NCBI GenBank assembly: GCA_900208305.1
Contig: OAPG01000001.1
Span: 372,001-436,000, forward strand
Reading direction: 5' to 3'
Origin: Melanopsichium pennsylvanicum
Lineage: Eukaryota; Basidiomycota; Ustilaginomycetes; Ustilaginales
DNA: 64,000 bases
Positions 1 to 9,948 of the stretch are shown piece by piece. The position numbers and the translations under genes were made by a program. Under the pieces are notes generated by a model. That model did no database searches. It was not told the DNA's origin and worked only from the letters and a program-made list of their open reading frames with translations. Numbering within the stretch: the first letter of the stretch is position 1; each line of letters begins with the position of its first letter.

Positions 1-1761
1 TCCGGCGTCCGCAGCGCTAACGGAGCGAGCAGCGAACCTCAAGACAGTTCCGTCGCTCATTCCGCCGCATCCGACACGGGCGTTGAAGTGGACAGCTTTG
101 ACGATTACAGCAACGACGAGCGCAACCACGTCCCCGTTCAGATGCCACTCAATGAATTCCTGGGATTCGTCGGCGTGCACTTCAACGACGACATGAGTGC
201 TTCGCGACGCAAGCCTGTCCCGCCCACGAAATCAGAGCAAAATGCAGAAGACGGTGCATCGTCTACAGTGTCCATGATGCGTCTGGTCAAAGCAGCATGT
301 GGTTCAGTGCCGCAGCTCGAAGCCCTCCGCGAAGCATGCCGAGAGATCAAAGAGCAGGTGGATGACGGCAGGGAGAAGATGGTCGAAATGGAACAAGGCT
401 TCTACGACTCTCCGCCTGATTTCGTTCGCGAGATCATGGGACTTCAAAACGAAGAGGAGCGCCGAGACATGGAGGCGCAGTTCAAACTTCAGAAACAAGC
501 CGCTCGAGCCCTCGTCTCTGCTGATTACTACGGCTGGCGGCTTGACAAGGAATTCGACCAAGAAATGATTCAAACGCTGCAAGCCTATTCTGGCCGTCTT
601 CAATGCGATCTTCACATTGTGAACACGAAGAAGGAACAGTTGCAGCAAGAAATACTTCCAGTGTTGAGGGTGAAGCATGCAAAGTTGAAGGCGGACCTAG
701 CGTTGGCAAAACAGAGACATGCAGAGATCGAGAATTGCGATGGCGAGGAACTCAAGGGACTGCACGGCAGTATCGAGGAACAGCATGAGGTTTTGGAAGG
801 CATGAGGGCGAAACTCATGGATGTGGAAGAGCAGCATGAAAGACTGTTGGTCAGGTTAGAGGAGAACAGGGAGAAGATGGCGGCGGCGCAAGAAATGGTC
901 GACAAGGCGCATGCCACAGTCGATCAAATTCAAGGCTATACTAGGGGTGAAGCGGGCAGACTGCTGCGAGAGATCCGAAATCTTGAGAAGCTCCACTTGG
1001 TGAGGATCCTCGATAATGGCTTCGACCCCACCCTGGACGGGGCCGAGAAAGGAGCAGAGTCCGCCGATCACGGCAGTGGCAATCGTGATGTGGTTTTGAT
1101 CCTCGACAATTGGCTCCAAGTGTCCATGTCTCTGGTGGCGAGCAGCACATCCAAAACTCTGCCGGGCAACAGCAAGATTTCGCGCATCCAGCTCAAGCAA
1201 AAGGGAACTCGAGCCAGTCACGAAGACACAAACCTCGTCCGCAAGCTCGCGGTGGAGATCCTTCAGACCGATTTTGAAGTCGAGTTCGCTGATGGCATAT
1301 TAAAGGATGCACTTGTGGTGCTTCGCAGGATCTCGCAAACGCTCATCCGACAGAGAATTTTGTTGGCCGAAATTGAGCATTTGCGATGCCGTTTCCCCGT
1401 TCAACTCCTTGGCGAACCTGCCAAGCACACCGCAAAGACTATCCTCAACGGCACCTCTTCCGATACTTCTCTCAGCACCGACTCAGCTTGGACGACAATG
1501 CATCACGAAATATCGTTGCAAGCGACGATCCTACTGCCCAACAGACGAAGCAAGATCCTCATCACGGCTACGTCGGATCTCAAAGGTGTGGGTGACAGTC
1601 GATCGATTTTGTTGGCGGATAGTGTAAAAGTGGAGAGGGTGTATGGCGAGGTGGATGCAGAAGCCATGTCGTTGCAGATCTTGGACTGCATTGAGACGGA
1701 TCCCACGATCGGGTCTTTGAGCAAGGCGTTTATTGAGACGATTGAGACATTTGATGGCTAG
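1..1761 (+). CDS. spc7: Spc7/KNL1-type kinetochore protein, 5' end cut by window
   Basis: The reading frame is open from the first base and stops at 1759-1761, giving the C-terminal 586 residues. Near residues 47-62 the motif MPLNEFLGFVGVHFND matches the short conserved element that opens the Spc7 domain of fungal Spc105/KNL1 proteins. It is followed by a long heptad-rich helical region (about residues 105-335) full of E, K, Q and L, and then a mixed segment in the position of the C-terminal RWD domains. The family scaffolds the outer kinetochore: its C-terminal part binds the Mis12 complex and its N-terminal MELT repeats recruit Bub proteins. The MELT part would lie upstream of this window. 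No intron is needed in the visible part. The domain assignment is from motif and architecture only. Confidence 0.8.
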   Translation, partial: SGVRSANGASSEPQDSSVAHSAASDTGVEVDSFDDYSNDERNHVPVQMPLNEFLGFVGVHFNDDMSASRRKPVPPTKSEQNAEDGASSTVSMMRLVKAACGSVPQLEALREACREIKEQVDDGREKMVEMEQGFYDSPPDFVREIMGLQNEEERRDMEAQFKLQKQAARALVSADYYGWRLDKEFDQEMIQTLQAYSGRLQCDLHIVNTKKEQLQQEILPVLRVKHAKLKADLALAKQRHAEIENCDGEELKGLHGSIEEQHEVLEGMRAKLMDVEEQHERLLVRLEENREKMAAAQEMVDKAHATVDQIQGYTRGEAGRLLREIRNLEKLHLVRILDNGFDPTLDGAEKGAESADHGSGNRDVVLILDNWLQVSMSLVASSTSKTLPGNSKISRIQLKQKGTRASHEDTNLVRKLAVEILQTDFEVEFADGILKDALVVLRRISQTLIRQRILLAEIEHLRCRFPVQLLGEPAKHTAKTILNGTSSDTSLSTDSAWTTMHHEISLQATILLPNRRSKILITATSDLKGVGDSRSILLADSVKVERVYGEVDAEAMSLQILDCIETDPTIGSLSKAFIETIETFDG

Positions 1762-2465
1762 ATAGTCAACAACTGGTTTTGACAGACGAGGAAAGGGGTT
1801 CGATGGCGAGATGCGACTTGTATGCTTTTGTTCATATACTTGTACCCCTGCTTTTTCTTCTGTACGACCAAGATCAAGTTTTGATTTTGGCTAGAATGTT
1901 TTCACGCGGTGTGCTGCATTCTCGGAGTGTTTGAATGTGGCAGCTCTTCCAAGTTTGTTCGAAGAAGCGAAACCTGTCGACAGTTCTGCATAAAAAGAGG
2001 ACGAGGTGGGGAAATGGGATGTACATGAGGCTTGCACCTGATGCTCATATGTCAGGAAATATGGGATCGTTTTACTGTCTTTTATATTTTTTTTGGCAGT
2101 CACTGGCTAATGTACAAAGCTCTCTATGTCCACCAGGATGGAATAAGATGAAAAGCTTGAAGAAGTTTTGTTACAGGATTCGAGCAGAATTGGTACTCTT
2201 CTGAGGATTGCTGCGAAGCGCATCTTTTAATGCGAGTAGGATTAAAGAGATCTATCAATTTGAACGGGTAGATCATCTTTAGACAATTTGCTTCACATAG
2301 TGTGCCTTCCGCTAATAGTTGTCGTAATGCAAGAGGGCGAATGACGAATCGTCGTAATGCTTGAATGGTGCTTGCATGATATGGGGACGATGCGCTTTTA
2401 AAGCACTATCTCGACCGGCAGCGTCAGCGCTTTACAAGCATAATGAATGGTCTTGCAAGAAAGGT
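1762..2465. other. Intergenic, Spc7 3' side to Mrp10 3' side
   Basis: The two flanking genes converge here. The stretch is AT-rich, with short T runs and no convincing coding frame. I see nothing beyond probable 3' UTRs. Confidence 0.5.
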
Positions 2466-2800
2466 TTAGATCTGCTTGGATAGCCGCGCAAGGTGGTAGT
2501 TGATAGTCGGCTTGGATACGCCGCCTCTTGGTTTCTGATGCGATCAAATAGCAAAGGGACGATCACAGTCAGCACACATATCCCCTTTCCTCGAGTGATG
2601 CCCAATAATTGACGCTGTTGAAGAAAACTTACCCTACTAGACATGCATTCCTGTAAAGCCTTGGCACTGTCTTTGCAAGCGCCAATGTTGTTCAGATCGT
2701 TACTGCTCGCCCAGCAAGCCAACATGGTAGCGAATTCGGCGGCGCAAGGTGCTGCGGCAGCATCCTTCTTCGGACGGACTTTGAGCTTGTTGAGCTTCAT
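2466..2800 (-). CDS. mrp10: Mitochondrial small-subunit ribosomal protein Mrp10/mS37 (twin CX9C)
   Basis: Two exons: 2633-2800 and 2466-2534, with a GTAAGT donor at 2632 and a CAG acceptor before 2534. The spliced product is 78 residues. It has the start MKLNKLKVRPKK, two CX9C motifs (C19/C29 and C42/C52) and the tail TINYHLARLSKQI, all typical of fungal Mrp10 (CHCHD1 homologues). Such proteins are imported through the Mia40 disulfide relay and form part of the mitoribosomal small subunit. The second exon is only 69 nt, so the unspliced frame shows a false C-terminus. A possible acceptor (TTTCAG) lies about 12 nt upstream of the ATG, so an extra short 5' exon is possible. The gene is divergent from the Sec61-beta gene. 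Confidence 0.88.
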
Positions 2801-3268
2801 CCTGCCGATCTGAAATCCTGAGGTGAGGTCAAAAGTAGGTTGAGATGATGTCGAAGAAGAAAGAAGAGTGTGTGCAGTTTGGGTTGGTGGAGTTGGAAGT
2901 AGAATTCGGATCAGACTGAGAATTGAATAAGAAGGAAAGTGATGGTCATTCGGCCGATAAAAATTAAAGTGGGGTTAAAGCGGACCCGAAGCGTGCATAT
3001 GTATATCAGAAGGAGTGAGCTGGAAGTGCCGCTTTGGGAGCTGTCCCACCCCACTGACTTAGCTCTGGTGCAAAATACACTGAAGTACAGTAAAGGTACA
3101 GCACGAAAGAGCGTGGGGCAATGGATTCTTCTCGACCCAATCAATCCACAGTGCACAGTCTATCTGAACACATCTTCAGCAGCTCCAGATCACGAACCTG
3201 ACGCTCAGTACCACTCGTCAACACACCTCTCGACACGAGGACCGGCCCGTCGTATACACTTGATCGAT
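2801..3268. promoter_or_regulatory. Divergent promoter region, Mrp10 / Sec61-beta
   Basis: 468 bp separate the two start codons. Plus-strand frames here are open but show no recognisable protein. I see no clear TATA element. Confidence 0.45.
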
Positions 3269-4461
3269 ATGGTACGTAGCATCAGCGAACGACACCTCGG
3301 CTGCTGGGTGCGGTAGTATGATGCAGACACTACGCAGAGACAATGTGACTAACTTCAACCTCTCTTCCCTTCGACACCTTATGCCTGCGTGACCTTCAAT
3401 CGTCCGCTTCGTGATCATTCTTTCGCTACCTGCCTCGCTGTCACGCTTTGGAATCGCAACCAATCCAACTCACGGAAATGCTCCCTGCATGCCCACTGCG
3501 TTCCGACCACCTACGAATTCTCCTGCACCTGACCGTGACGATGCTGCTGTGTCCTCAGTCTGACGCAAAAGCTTCTGGCGCTCAGCCAAACCTCGCCGCT
3601 TTGGCAAGCAAGAACTCGCAGGCCGTTCGGTATGTTCACTTCCCAAGGCACCCTTCAGTTTGCGTCGACGACACATCTGCTTACAATCGCCTTGTTTGTC
3701 TCTTCTTCCGCAACACAACACTGTATTAATTGCGCACCGTGTGCTTCCGTGTCTTTCGCCCGCCCAATGACCGCTTCAAACCCCTTGTCGAATCCCCCAT
3801 CTTTTGGCATCTCAACTTTTTCCTATCACTTCTTGGACGTCTCGTAAACTCTCTGCAATCTTTTTGCATCGGTTCTTGACTCTCTCTCGATCCATCGTCG
3901 GTGGCTTCACACTTCATTGGCAACCTCTTTTATAACCTCGTCTCGGCTCTGGTTCGATCTCTTTTCGACCATTCTGCAACGACGTCCCAATCTCTTCACA
4001 CCCGGTTCACACGTACTGCGCCATGCCCTTCCGATTGCTTTGCAAAACGTCTTGCATCGCTTCGCATTGGCCGTCTTACCATTTCTCGGTAACTCTCGGC
4101 TGATTCTCACCGGACCGAAATCATTCTGCAACTGACTCGCAACGTTTTCACAACCTCGATCAACACGTTCAAACTCTACTCGACCTCGTCGCATTTGGAT
4201 CTCTTCACCTGGCTCGACCTCACACGGCTTCGTTTGCCGGATCTAAGTCGTCGAGCGGCACAGCAACAGGCCAACAAGCCCAACTCTCCGCGTGCTGCTG
4301 GAGCAGGTGGATCGTCGTCGACCATGATGAGGCTATACACGGATGACAGCAAGGGGTTGAGCGTAGACCCTGTGGTGGTGTTGGTTCTGTCAATCGCTTT
4401 CGTTTTCAGTGTGGTGCTGTTGCATATTATTGGCAAGTTCATGCGATGGTTCAGCAAGTAG
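3269..4461 (+). CDS. sbh1: Sec61-beta translocon subunit, three exons
   Basis: Exons are 3269-3271 (the ATG alone), 3559-3629 and 4248-4461. Donors are GTACGT and GTATGT; acceptors are CTCAG and CTAAG. Joining them gives 95 residues starting MSDAKASGAQPN. The second junction creates AVRRRAAQQQ, the conserved arginine patch, followed by NKPNSPRAAGAGGSSSTMMR, the family signature before the tail anchor. One hydrophobic segment (VVVLVLSIAFVFSVVLLHII, about residues 68-87) is the ER membrane anchor. Sec61-beta (Sbh1) is the small tail-anchored subunit of the ER protein-conducting channel. Both introns (287 and 618 nt) are long for this window and strikingly free of AG dinucleotides before their 3' ends. 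The exon structure is inferred from conserved sequence and splice signals. Confidence 0.88.
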
Positions 4462-5233
4462 AAAGGAAGAAAATACAGTGTTTTACCTCTATTGGGGGCT
4501 CTGAAAGGCTGTGCTGCAACTTGATGGTGTGCTCTTTGCGAAAAGTTTGGCCACAAAAGCGGCGACCTCCCGTGTAAATATAATGTCTCTTTGGCCAGCT
4601 TGCATTGCGATCCTTTTTCCTCCAGTATGATTGGGGGGTGATGCTAGGTCTAATGTGTTCGTGATAGGTCATTTGGCTGAAAATGTCGGAGTAAGTGAAG
4701 AATGCGAAACCGATGTTTACCGATGTCTGCCCGATTGGTTGGAGGAGGAGCTAAAGATTCCGATTTCAATTAAGATGCTACTTTTGAGGCTCGATTTTGG
4801 AGCTGCTATTTTGCTTTGACTTTTTGGGGAGCTTTACCTTGATTGACACGTGGAACGGAACAAATATTTAGCTTACGTAGTTTTCATGTATCATCTCCAA
4901 GCGACATGATCCAACACACTCGCATGTCAAGCCTTCTTCGAGTCTAATAGTACGATCTATCAGGCACCAACAACATGCTTAGAGATTGGGAAACGAATCT
5001 GGCGATACCTTTTTTTTCCAAGAACATGGCAGGAACCAGCTCACACGTACGGCTCAGAGAGAGCAAAAACGTCCAGCACGAGCAAAGGCTATCATTTAGG
5101 AGGAAGCAGCAAGATAGCGCAATACGGAATCGCAGAAAAGCGAAGACATAAAAAGAGCTGAATCATGGTCAAAAACACGCAGGTGCCCTACCTTCCCCAA
5201 CTTGCGTTTAGAACGTCATCTCGCTGGAGCGCT
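4462..5233. other. Intergenic, no gene recognised
   Basis: Downstream of Sec61-beta. It is AT-rich with short frames only. A 62-codon frame at 4631-4819 resembles no known protein. I see no tRNA B box. Confidence 0.4.
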
Positions 5234-5554
5234 CACCTTGCCCCATTCATGTCGACTAGCGTGGGAAAGATCAGCAGGCGATCGCAGTGTCGGATAGCTT
5301 CGATGATTTCGTTGCGTGGTTCGGTCTTACTGCTGTAGTTCACCGATTTGCTGGGCGTGAGTGGTGCCCCCAACCATCAATGTTCGAGCTTACGGTGGGA
5401 GAACCGATACACTTTCAGGTCTTGGACAGCTTTCAGTGCAGCATCTTCCTGGGCTGCTTTTTCTAGACATGACGGCTCTAGATATGACGGCTCTAGAGGC
5501 TCGGTATGTGCATGCACCTTCGGACAAGCTAGCAAGAAGTTCGTCGTCACCCAT
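5234..5554 (-). CDS. Doubtful small spliced gene, function unknown
   Basis: The minus strand holds a frame starting MGDDELLASLSEG (ATG at 5552-5554). It runs to a GTAAGC donor near 5395, then a CCCAG acceptor near 5352. It resumes in phase as KSVNYSSKTEPRNEIIEAI and ends at NGAR followed by TGA. The second exon has GC-rich third positions and reads like a real protein; the first is Ser/Arg/Cys-rich and less convincing. The putative intron, about 45 nt, would be the shortest in the window. Another frame in the first exon also looks helical, so the exon structure may be wrong or the gene decayed. A 15-bp unit (TCTAGAGCCGTCATR) is duplicated in tandem inside it. No family was recognised. Confidence 0.22.
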
Positions 5555-7287
5555 GCGCCAAGACTGAATACAGCTAGTTACAGAACAAAGAGATGCGGAG
5601 GAGCGATGGGAAAGAATTGATGTGAAGCTGTTACCGACGCGCGTCTGTGACCGAGAGGCGAGATGCGAGGCGAACAGGACCGACGCGCAGCCCACATGTG
5701 GCCTATTTCTCAAAAACACCACACACACTGTTCCAGATCCACAAATTGTAAAGCTGGATAAATAAAAGATCAATTCGAGACCAACACCTCTCCTGAAACG
5801 CCTTACTTGTTCGGAGCGGAGTTGCATCGAACACAGCTGTCAAAAAACCTAACCTTTTTCTCAATTGCATCTGGCCAACTATGTCACCAGAAGCGAAAGG
5901 CACCTTGCATGTCCGAGCCGCATCATCGTACAGTCCACCACGGTGACCTAGGCTTTCATTGCTCGACGACGCAGCCTGAGGGAATCATAGTAGCTTGGCC
6001 TTCGATCAAACAATTTTCACTGTGATGAAGTGAAGGACAGGATATGGGGATGATCTGCACCGTGCATCAATTTGTCTCAGAAGTATTGTACCTTACTGCA
6101 TATACTCTAGCCTTTTCCGAGCTCTTGTCGATCATGACTTCGGCGACTGCACCAAACCACCAGAGAGATATGAGTTGTTTCTGATTGAGCAATTAGAGGT
6201 CGATGCTATCTGATTCATTCTAGTTTGAGTGTGGGTTAGCCGTGGAAACCTCTGCGTCTCGCTCCATCACTTAGGTGAGCTTCCGACTCCGTTCAAATAT
6301 GCGGTCCAATTGTCTACACATCCGAATATTGTGGGCGTAGATCGCCTGAGAGAGAGGGCAAAGGACACTGCTCAAAGTGGAAAACAAAAAGGAAGGCCAA
6401 GCAACGAGCCAAAGAGTGTATAAAGAGGTGAGCCACTCTCTTGCTTCTGGGAAAGCAAGTACAGCAGAAGCCTCACCTACTTGGAGAGATGCACACCAGG
6501 AATGCTGTTGCTACTGCAATGCCAAGCTCAACCGCCTCGGCCGCCATCTCGCACTCTCAAATACTGCTGACTCTTGGCCCGGCAGCTATGCGCTCCTAAT
6601 ATTACCGTTTGTCCTTTTGTCCTTTCAACGCCAAGATCCGAATCCAGACCCTTTCTTTCCAGTTCTGGCGAGACCCTCAAGTGCTGTACTGTACGCCGCC
6701 GATCCTCAGCACCCGCTGCCGTTGCCGCCTTTAATTTGGTTTGAACCGTGCTTTGCATCATCCCGTCCTCTTGCCTTCTCCGCAAACTTGAAGCTTGCTA
6801 CTGTACCTGTCAACCTTCGACATTGTGAGCCAGCCGAAGCAGGCACGAATGTAATCAAGTGCCGAATCTCCCAAGATGCTTGAAAGGCGACATTCTCCTC
6901 CGCCGACATGCATGCTTCACAGCTGTCACGAAACAGTATCGAATTCCGCCCAATGCCCGTTCGAGCCTCGAACGATGGCCGAGATAGCGAGCCGACTTGA
7001 AAGTGGAGATCCCTCGAATTGTTGCGTGCTAGGCACGAGCACAAGCTGGTGACCTTGCATCCACGCCTGTCACCGTCAATTGCCGACGAAGCAAAGCGGG
7101 AGTCAGATGCCAAAGCTCCTCAGTTGTCTTTAATCGGACTATATAACACCATCACTTGCTCATTTGATCTCCCCTCTCATCCTCATTACCCTCTATACCT
7201 CCCCCACCCCCCTCCGGCTGTCACTCTTTCCAGCTCCCAATACCCCTTCCCCTCGATACCCTATCTCCCCAATCTTTCCGGCTCATC
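5555..7287. promoter_or_regulatory. Intergenic and fasciclin upstream region
   Basis: About 1.7 kb without a supported gene. A TATATAA element at 7140-7146 lies about 140 bp before the fasciclin ATG and is followed by a C/T-rich leader, as is common before strongly expressed fungal genes. A nested inverted repeat is present at 6426-6478. Confidence 0.5.
6426..6478. repeat. Nested inverted repeat (two stacked 7-bp arms)
   Basis: AGGTGAG (6426-6432) pairs with CTCACCT (6472-6478), and GCTTCTG (6443-6449) pairs with CAGAAGC (6465-6471). The inner 3' arm abuts the outer 3' arm, so the helices could stack coaxially with a 10-nt bulge on one side. Function unknown. Confidence 0.5.
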
Positions 7288-8646
7288 ATGAAAATCTCTT
7301 TCTCCGTCTTGGCCCTCGCGACCCTCGCAGCTCAATCTGTCTTCGCAACACAGTTCCAAAACCTTCAATTGCGTCAAGGCGGAGACGCCAACGCTCTGCT
7401 TCAAGGTCTTCGCGACAATAACCTCACCTCTCTCGCCAATGTACTTTCTCAACATCCCACCGTGACGGACCGAATCCTTGCCGATAGTTCGGAGAAACTC
7501 CTTCTTGCACCCACTGACGAGGCCATCTCCAAGCTTCCCAGCTGGGTCACTTCCAACAGCTCGCGCCTCGAAGCCACTCTCTTGCAACATGTCCTCCGTG
7601 GCTCGTTTGATGTCGAGAAGCTCAACGCCTACCCGCTTCATACTATCGGACACAGTCTATTGAACGAGACTGGATTCTCCAAGCTTCCCGGCGGCGCGGG
7701 TCAGGCTGTAGCTTTATCCAAATCGGGTGACAAGATGTTTGTCGCCGAGGCTGTCAACAATGACACTTTTGTTCAGAGTAGTCACAAGTTTGAGAACATC
7801 ACTATCCAAGCCATTAACCAAGCCATTACTGTCCCTGGTAGCGTCACCGAGACGCTCCGATTCCTCGGATACACTGGCATCTCTACCCTCTTGCAAAATG
7901 TCCAGAACGGTGCACTTGCCAGGACCATCGATTCCATGTCTGGTATCACCCTCTTCGTCCCTACCAACGATGCGATCAACAAGTTTGTCGCCACACAGCC
8001 TAACCCACAGGATATCCCGACGATCTTGGGGCAACACATCGTGGCTTCCCGCGTAGTCTATTCTCCTTTGCTCATTGATCAAGGCTCTTTGATTTCGAGT
8101 AGTGGTCAGGACATTGTGTTCGACAACAATGCTGGTACCGTCAAGGTTGGCAACACCACGGCTTTGATACTTCAGACTGATGTTATTGCTCAGCAAGGTG
8201 TGGTTCACCTTATAGACAATGTTCTGGCTTCGACGGCGCTCGATACGGGACGTGCTGCACAGGCGCAAAAGTCGGCACAGGAGAGTGTGGATGCTCAACA
8301 AGCACAGCAAATATCTGGTCCCGTCTCTGGAAAGAACGCCATCACTACTCAAGGTACGGATGTGCCTGCAGCGCAAGAAGGTAGCGGTGCCAACAACAGG
8401 AGTGCTAACGACAACACTGACACTGCGGGTTCAGGACAGACAGAATCGGCCATAGGTAACGGCACTAACGGTAACAACGGTGGTACTTCTCAGGCCAACA
8501 GTTCTTCTTCCAACGGTAGCAATGATAGCAACGGCAACGGTAGCAACATTGATCACCGTGACTCCAATGGTGCTGACTCCACTCGTCGACTGAATGTTGC
8601 TGGTGGAGCTGTCTTCATGGCGATTATCACGCTTCTGATTCTTTAG
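7288..8646 (+). CDS. GPI-anchored cell-surface protein with two fasciclin (FAS1) domains
   Basis: A single-exon gene of 452 residues. An N-terminal signal peptide (about residues 1-20, MKISFSVLALATLAAQSVFA) is followed by two FAS1 repeats at about residues 35-165 and 180-315. Each has the H1-like block (LLLAPTDEAI and LFVPTNDAI) and an H2-like block ending in the hydrophobic strand before the repeat end (VVHLIDNVL). N-glycosylation sequons are frequent. A Ser/Asn/Gly-rich stalk (about 345-430) precedes a hydrophobic C-terminus (GGAVFMAIITLLIL) with no charged tail, the pattern of a GPI-attachment signal. FAS1 proteins act in adhesion at the cell surface. A TATA element lies upstream. The specific role is not predictable. 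Confidence 0.87.
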   Translation: MKISFSVLALATLAAQSVFATQFQNLQLRQGGDANALLQGLRDNNLTSLANVLSQHPTVTDRILADSSEKLLLAPTDEAISKLPSWVTSNSSRLEATLLQHVLRGSFDVEKLNAYPLHTIGHSLLNETGFSKLPGGAGQAVALSKSGDKMFVAEAVNNDTFVQSSHKFENITIQAINQAITVPGSVTETLRFLGYTGISTLLQNVQNGALARTIDSMSGITLFVPTNDAINKFVATQPNPQDIPTILGQHIVASRVVYSPLLIDQGSLISSSGQDIVFDNNAGTVKVGNTTALILQTDVIAQQGVVHLIDNVLASTALDTGRAAQAQKSAQESVDAQQAQQISGPVSGKNAITTQGTDVPAAQEGSGANNRSANDNTDTAGSGQTESAIGNGTNGNNGGTSQANSSSSNGSNDSNGNGSNIDHRDSNGADSTRRLNVAGGAVFMAIITLLIL

Positions 8647-9369
8647 AAACATCTCTTACAATAAATCCCAACTCCAACTCCAAATTTCACCCCTCCCTTC
8701 TTTCCTCATTCTGGAGACGGCGACCCTTTTGCGATTCCTCCCTCCCTCCCTCCCTCTCTCTCTCTCGCACACACACATCTAAACGTTTTCGAACATACTG
8801 TATCAATAGTTTTTCCCCATTTACGCTTGCTGGCCCTTTTCTGTTCTTATTCTGCTGGGCTCAGAGTTTCCCCCCTTTCCAATAAACCACATGTATCTTC
8901 CAGTCCAAGAATCCCATTCAAATTTTTTGATCAAAGCAAACCTTGAGTGTACTCTATCAAATTCTAAACAACCATTGAAATAAGCCTTATTCAAACAAGC
9001 ATGGTCAAAAGGATAAACCTGATTTAATAAGTATGAACACAACATGTGTATGAACAGCGCGCATGCCTGTTTGGGCAGTAATATTTGTTTGCCAAAAATA
9101 AATAAATAAATATCTGATTCTTCTGCAGCATGATCAATATGGTGTTCCTCACCTTAACACACACTTTGATGCTCCTGAGTTGCTCTTATTTACTAGCGCG
9201 TCGTTCGTACATAAAACAAATTACATTCTGATTGTGAGACACTTGCAGGATACAGTTACAGATTGAGACCAATGTGGAGCCCAACCCAACCCGACACGAC
9301 AACAAACGATGCATAAATTGAGATGGAAGCACGTTCTCGTGATTGACAAAGTGAAAAGCTGCTTGGAAT
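8647..9369. other. Intergenic, 3' of fasciclin gene, with microsatellites
   Basis: It contains a compound simple repeat at 8736-8777 (TCCC, then CT, then CA units) and AT-rich sequence with (AATA) units near 9100. No gene was recognised; a 74-codon minus frame at 8821-9045 has no familiar features. Confidence 0.5.
8736..8777. repeat. Compound microsatellite (TCCC)n(CT)n(CA)n
   Basis: Seen directly just 3' of the fasciclin coding region, probably in its 3' UTR. Confidence 0.8.
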
Positions 9370-9948
9370 TTATTCAGTCTTACTCTTCCCCTTCATTCCC
9401 AGCGGCGCCGGAACGGACCGAAACGGCACTAACCAACGATCCATGGCCTCGAGCGCCCCTGTCAGGGCATCATTGACGATCCTCTCGCCCAATATTGCAA
9501 ACGGCACTTTGTCAAACAACACCGTTCGCAGTGGCACCAGAGACAGCGTCCAGATCGGCTTGCCTTCCACCGGGGCAGTCCTAACACAGCTCTTGTGCGG
9601 AGTGTGAGAAGCTAACAGCTTTGCACTACCAATATGATCCAGCTCTGTATCCATGCGTGATGCGAGACTTTGCCAATCGTCCCCATCAATTCCTCCCTTA
9701 TCAACCGAACGAGACTGCGAGGAGAAAGGCAAAGGGAGCAGTTCAAGCGCATGCGTTGGACGAAAGCTGAGGAGTGTCGTGGCAACTTTTGGCAGTGAGC
9801 AAAGGGTAGAGGTCAGGCCGTACAATTCGAATTGGATAGCGAGTTCAAAGTTCACCACCACCCGTCGGGAGTTGTTTTCCTCTAAGAGTGCAGATCTGAT
9901 CAGAGCATGGCGGATACGTTTGACAGCAAAGATTTCGAGAGCGTGTAA
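9370..9948 (-). CDS. Unidentified protein downstream of Bud32, 5' end unresolved
   Basis: An open frame of about 190 codons ends at 9370 with TAA. It reads as an ordinary soluble protein (for example FELAIQFELYGLTSTL and ILGERIVNDALTGALEAMD), with a basic end KGKSKTE. There is no in-frame ATG near its beginning. Upstream, an ATG at 9968-9970 opens MSAELTRLDYTLSKSLLSNV in another frame, which looks like the natural N-terminus, but no normal-sized intron joins the two. Either a very short intron, an indel or an unseen exon is involved. It lies about 90 bp after the Bud32 stop on the same strand. I do not recognise the family. Confidence 0.45.
   Translation of the reverse strand, partial: LHALEIFAVKRIRHALIRSALLEENNSRRVVVNFELAIQFELYGLTSTLCSLPKVATTLLSFRPTHALELLPLPFSSQSRSVDKGGIDGDDWQSLASRMDTELDHIGSAKLLASHTPHKSCVRTAPVEGKPIWTLSLVPLRTVLFDKVPFAILGERIVNDALTGALEAMDRWLVPFRSVPAPLGMKGKSKTE

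Noticed and set aside
1790..1815. B-box-like GGTTCGATGGC
   Set aside because: No pairing T stem and no A box or acceptor stem around it, so not a tRNA.
2939..3316. 125-codon plus-strand frame
   Set aside because: It overlaps the divergent promoter and the Sec61-beta start exon, shows no recognisable protein features and has no supporting context.
6377..6883. 168-codon plus-strand frame upstream of the fasciclin gene
   Set aside because: Composition is irregular, there is no domain, it does not start at a good context ATG, and it lies in a promoter region.
8821..9045. 74-codon minus-strand frame
   Set aside because: AT-rich, no homologue recognised, no splice partner; probably 3' UTR DNA.
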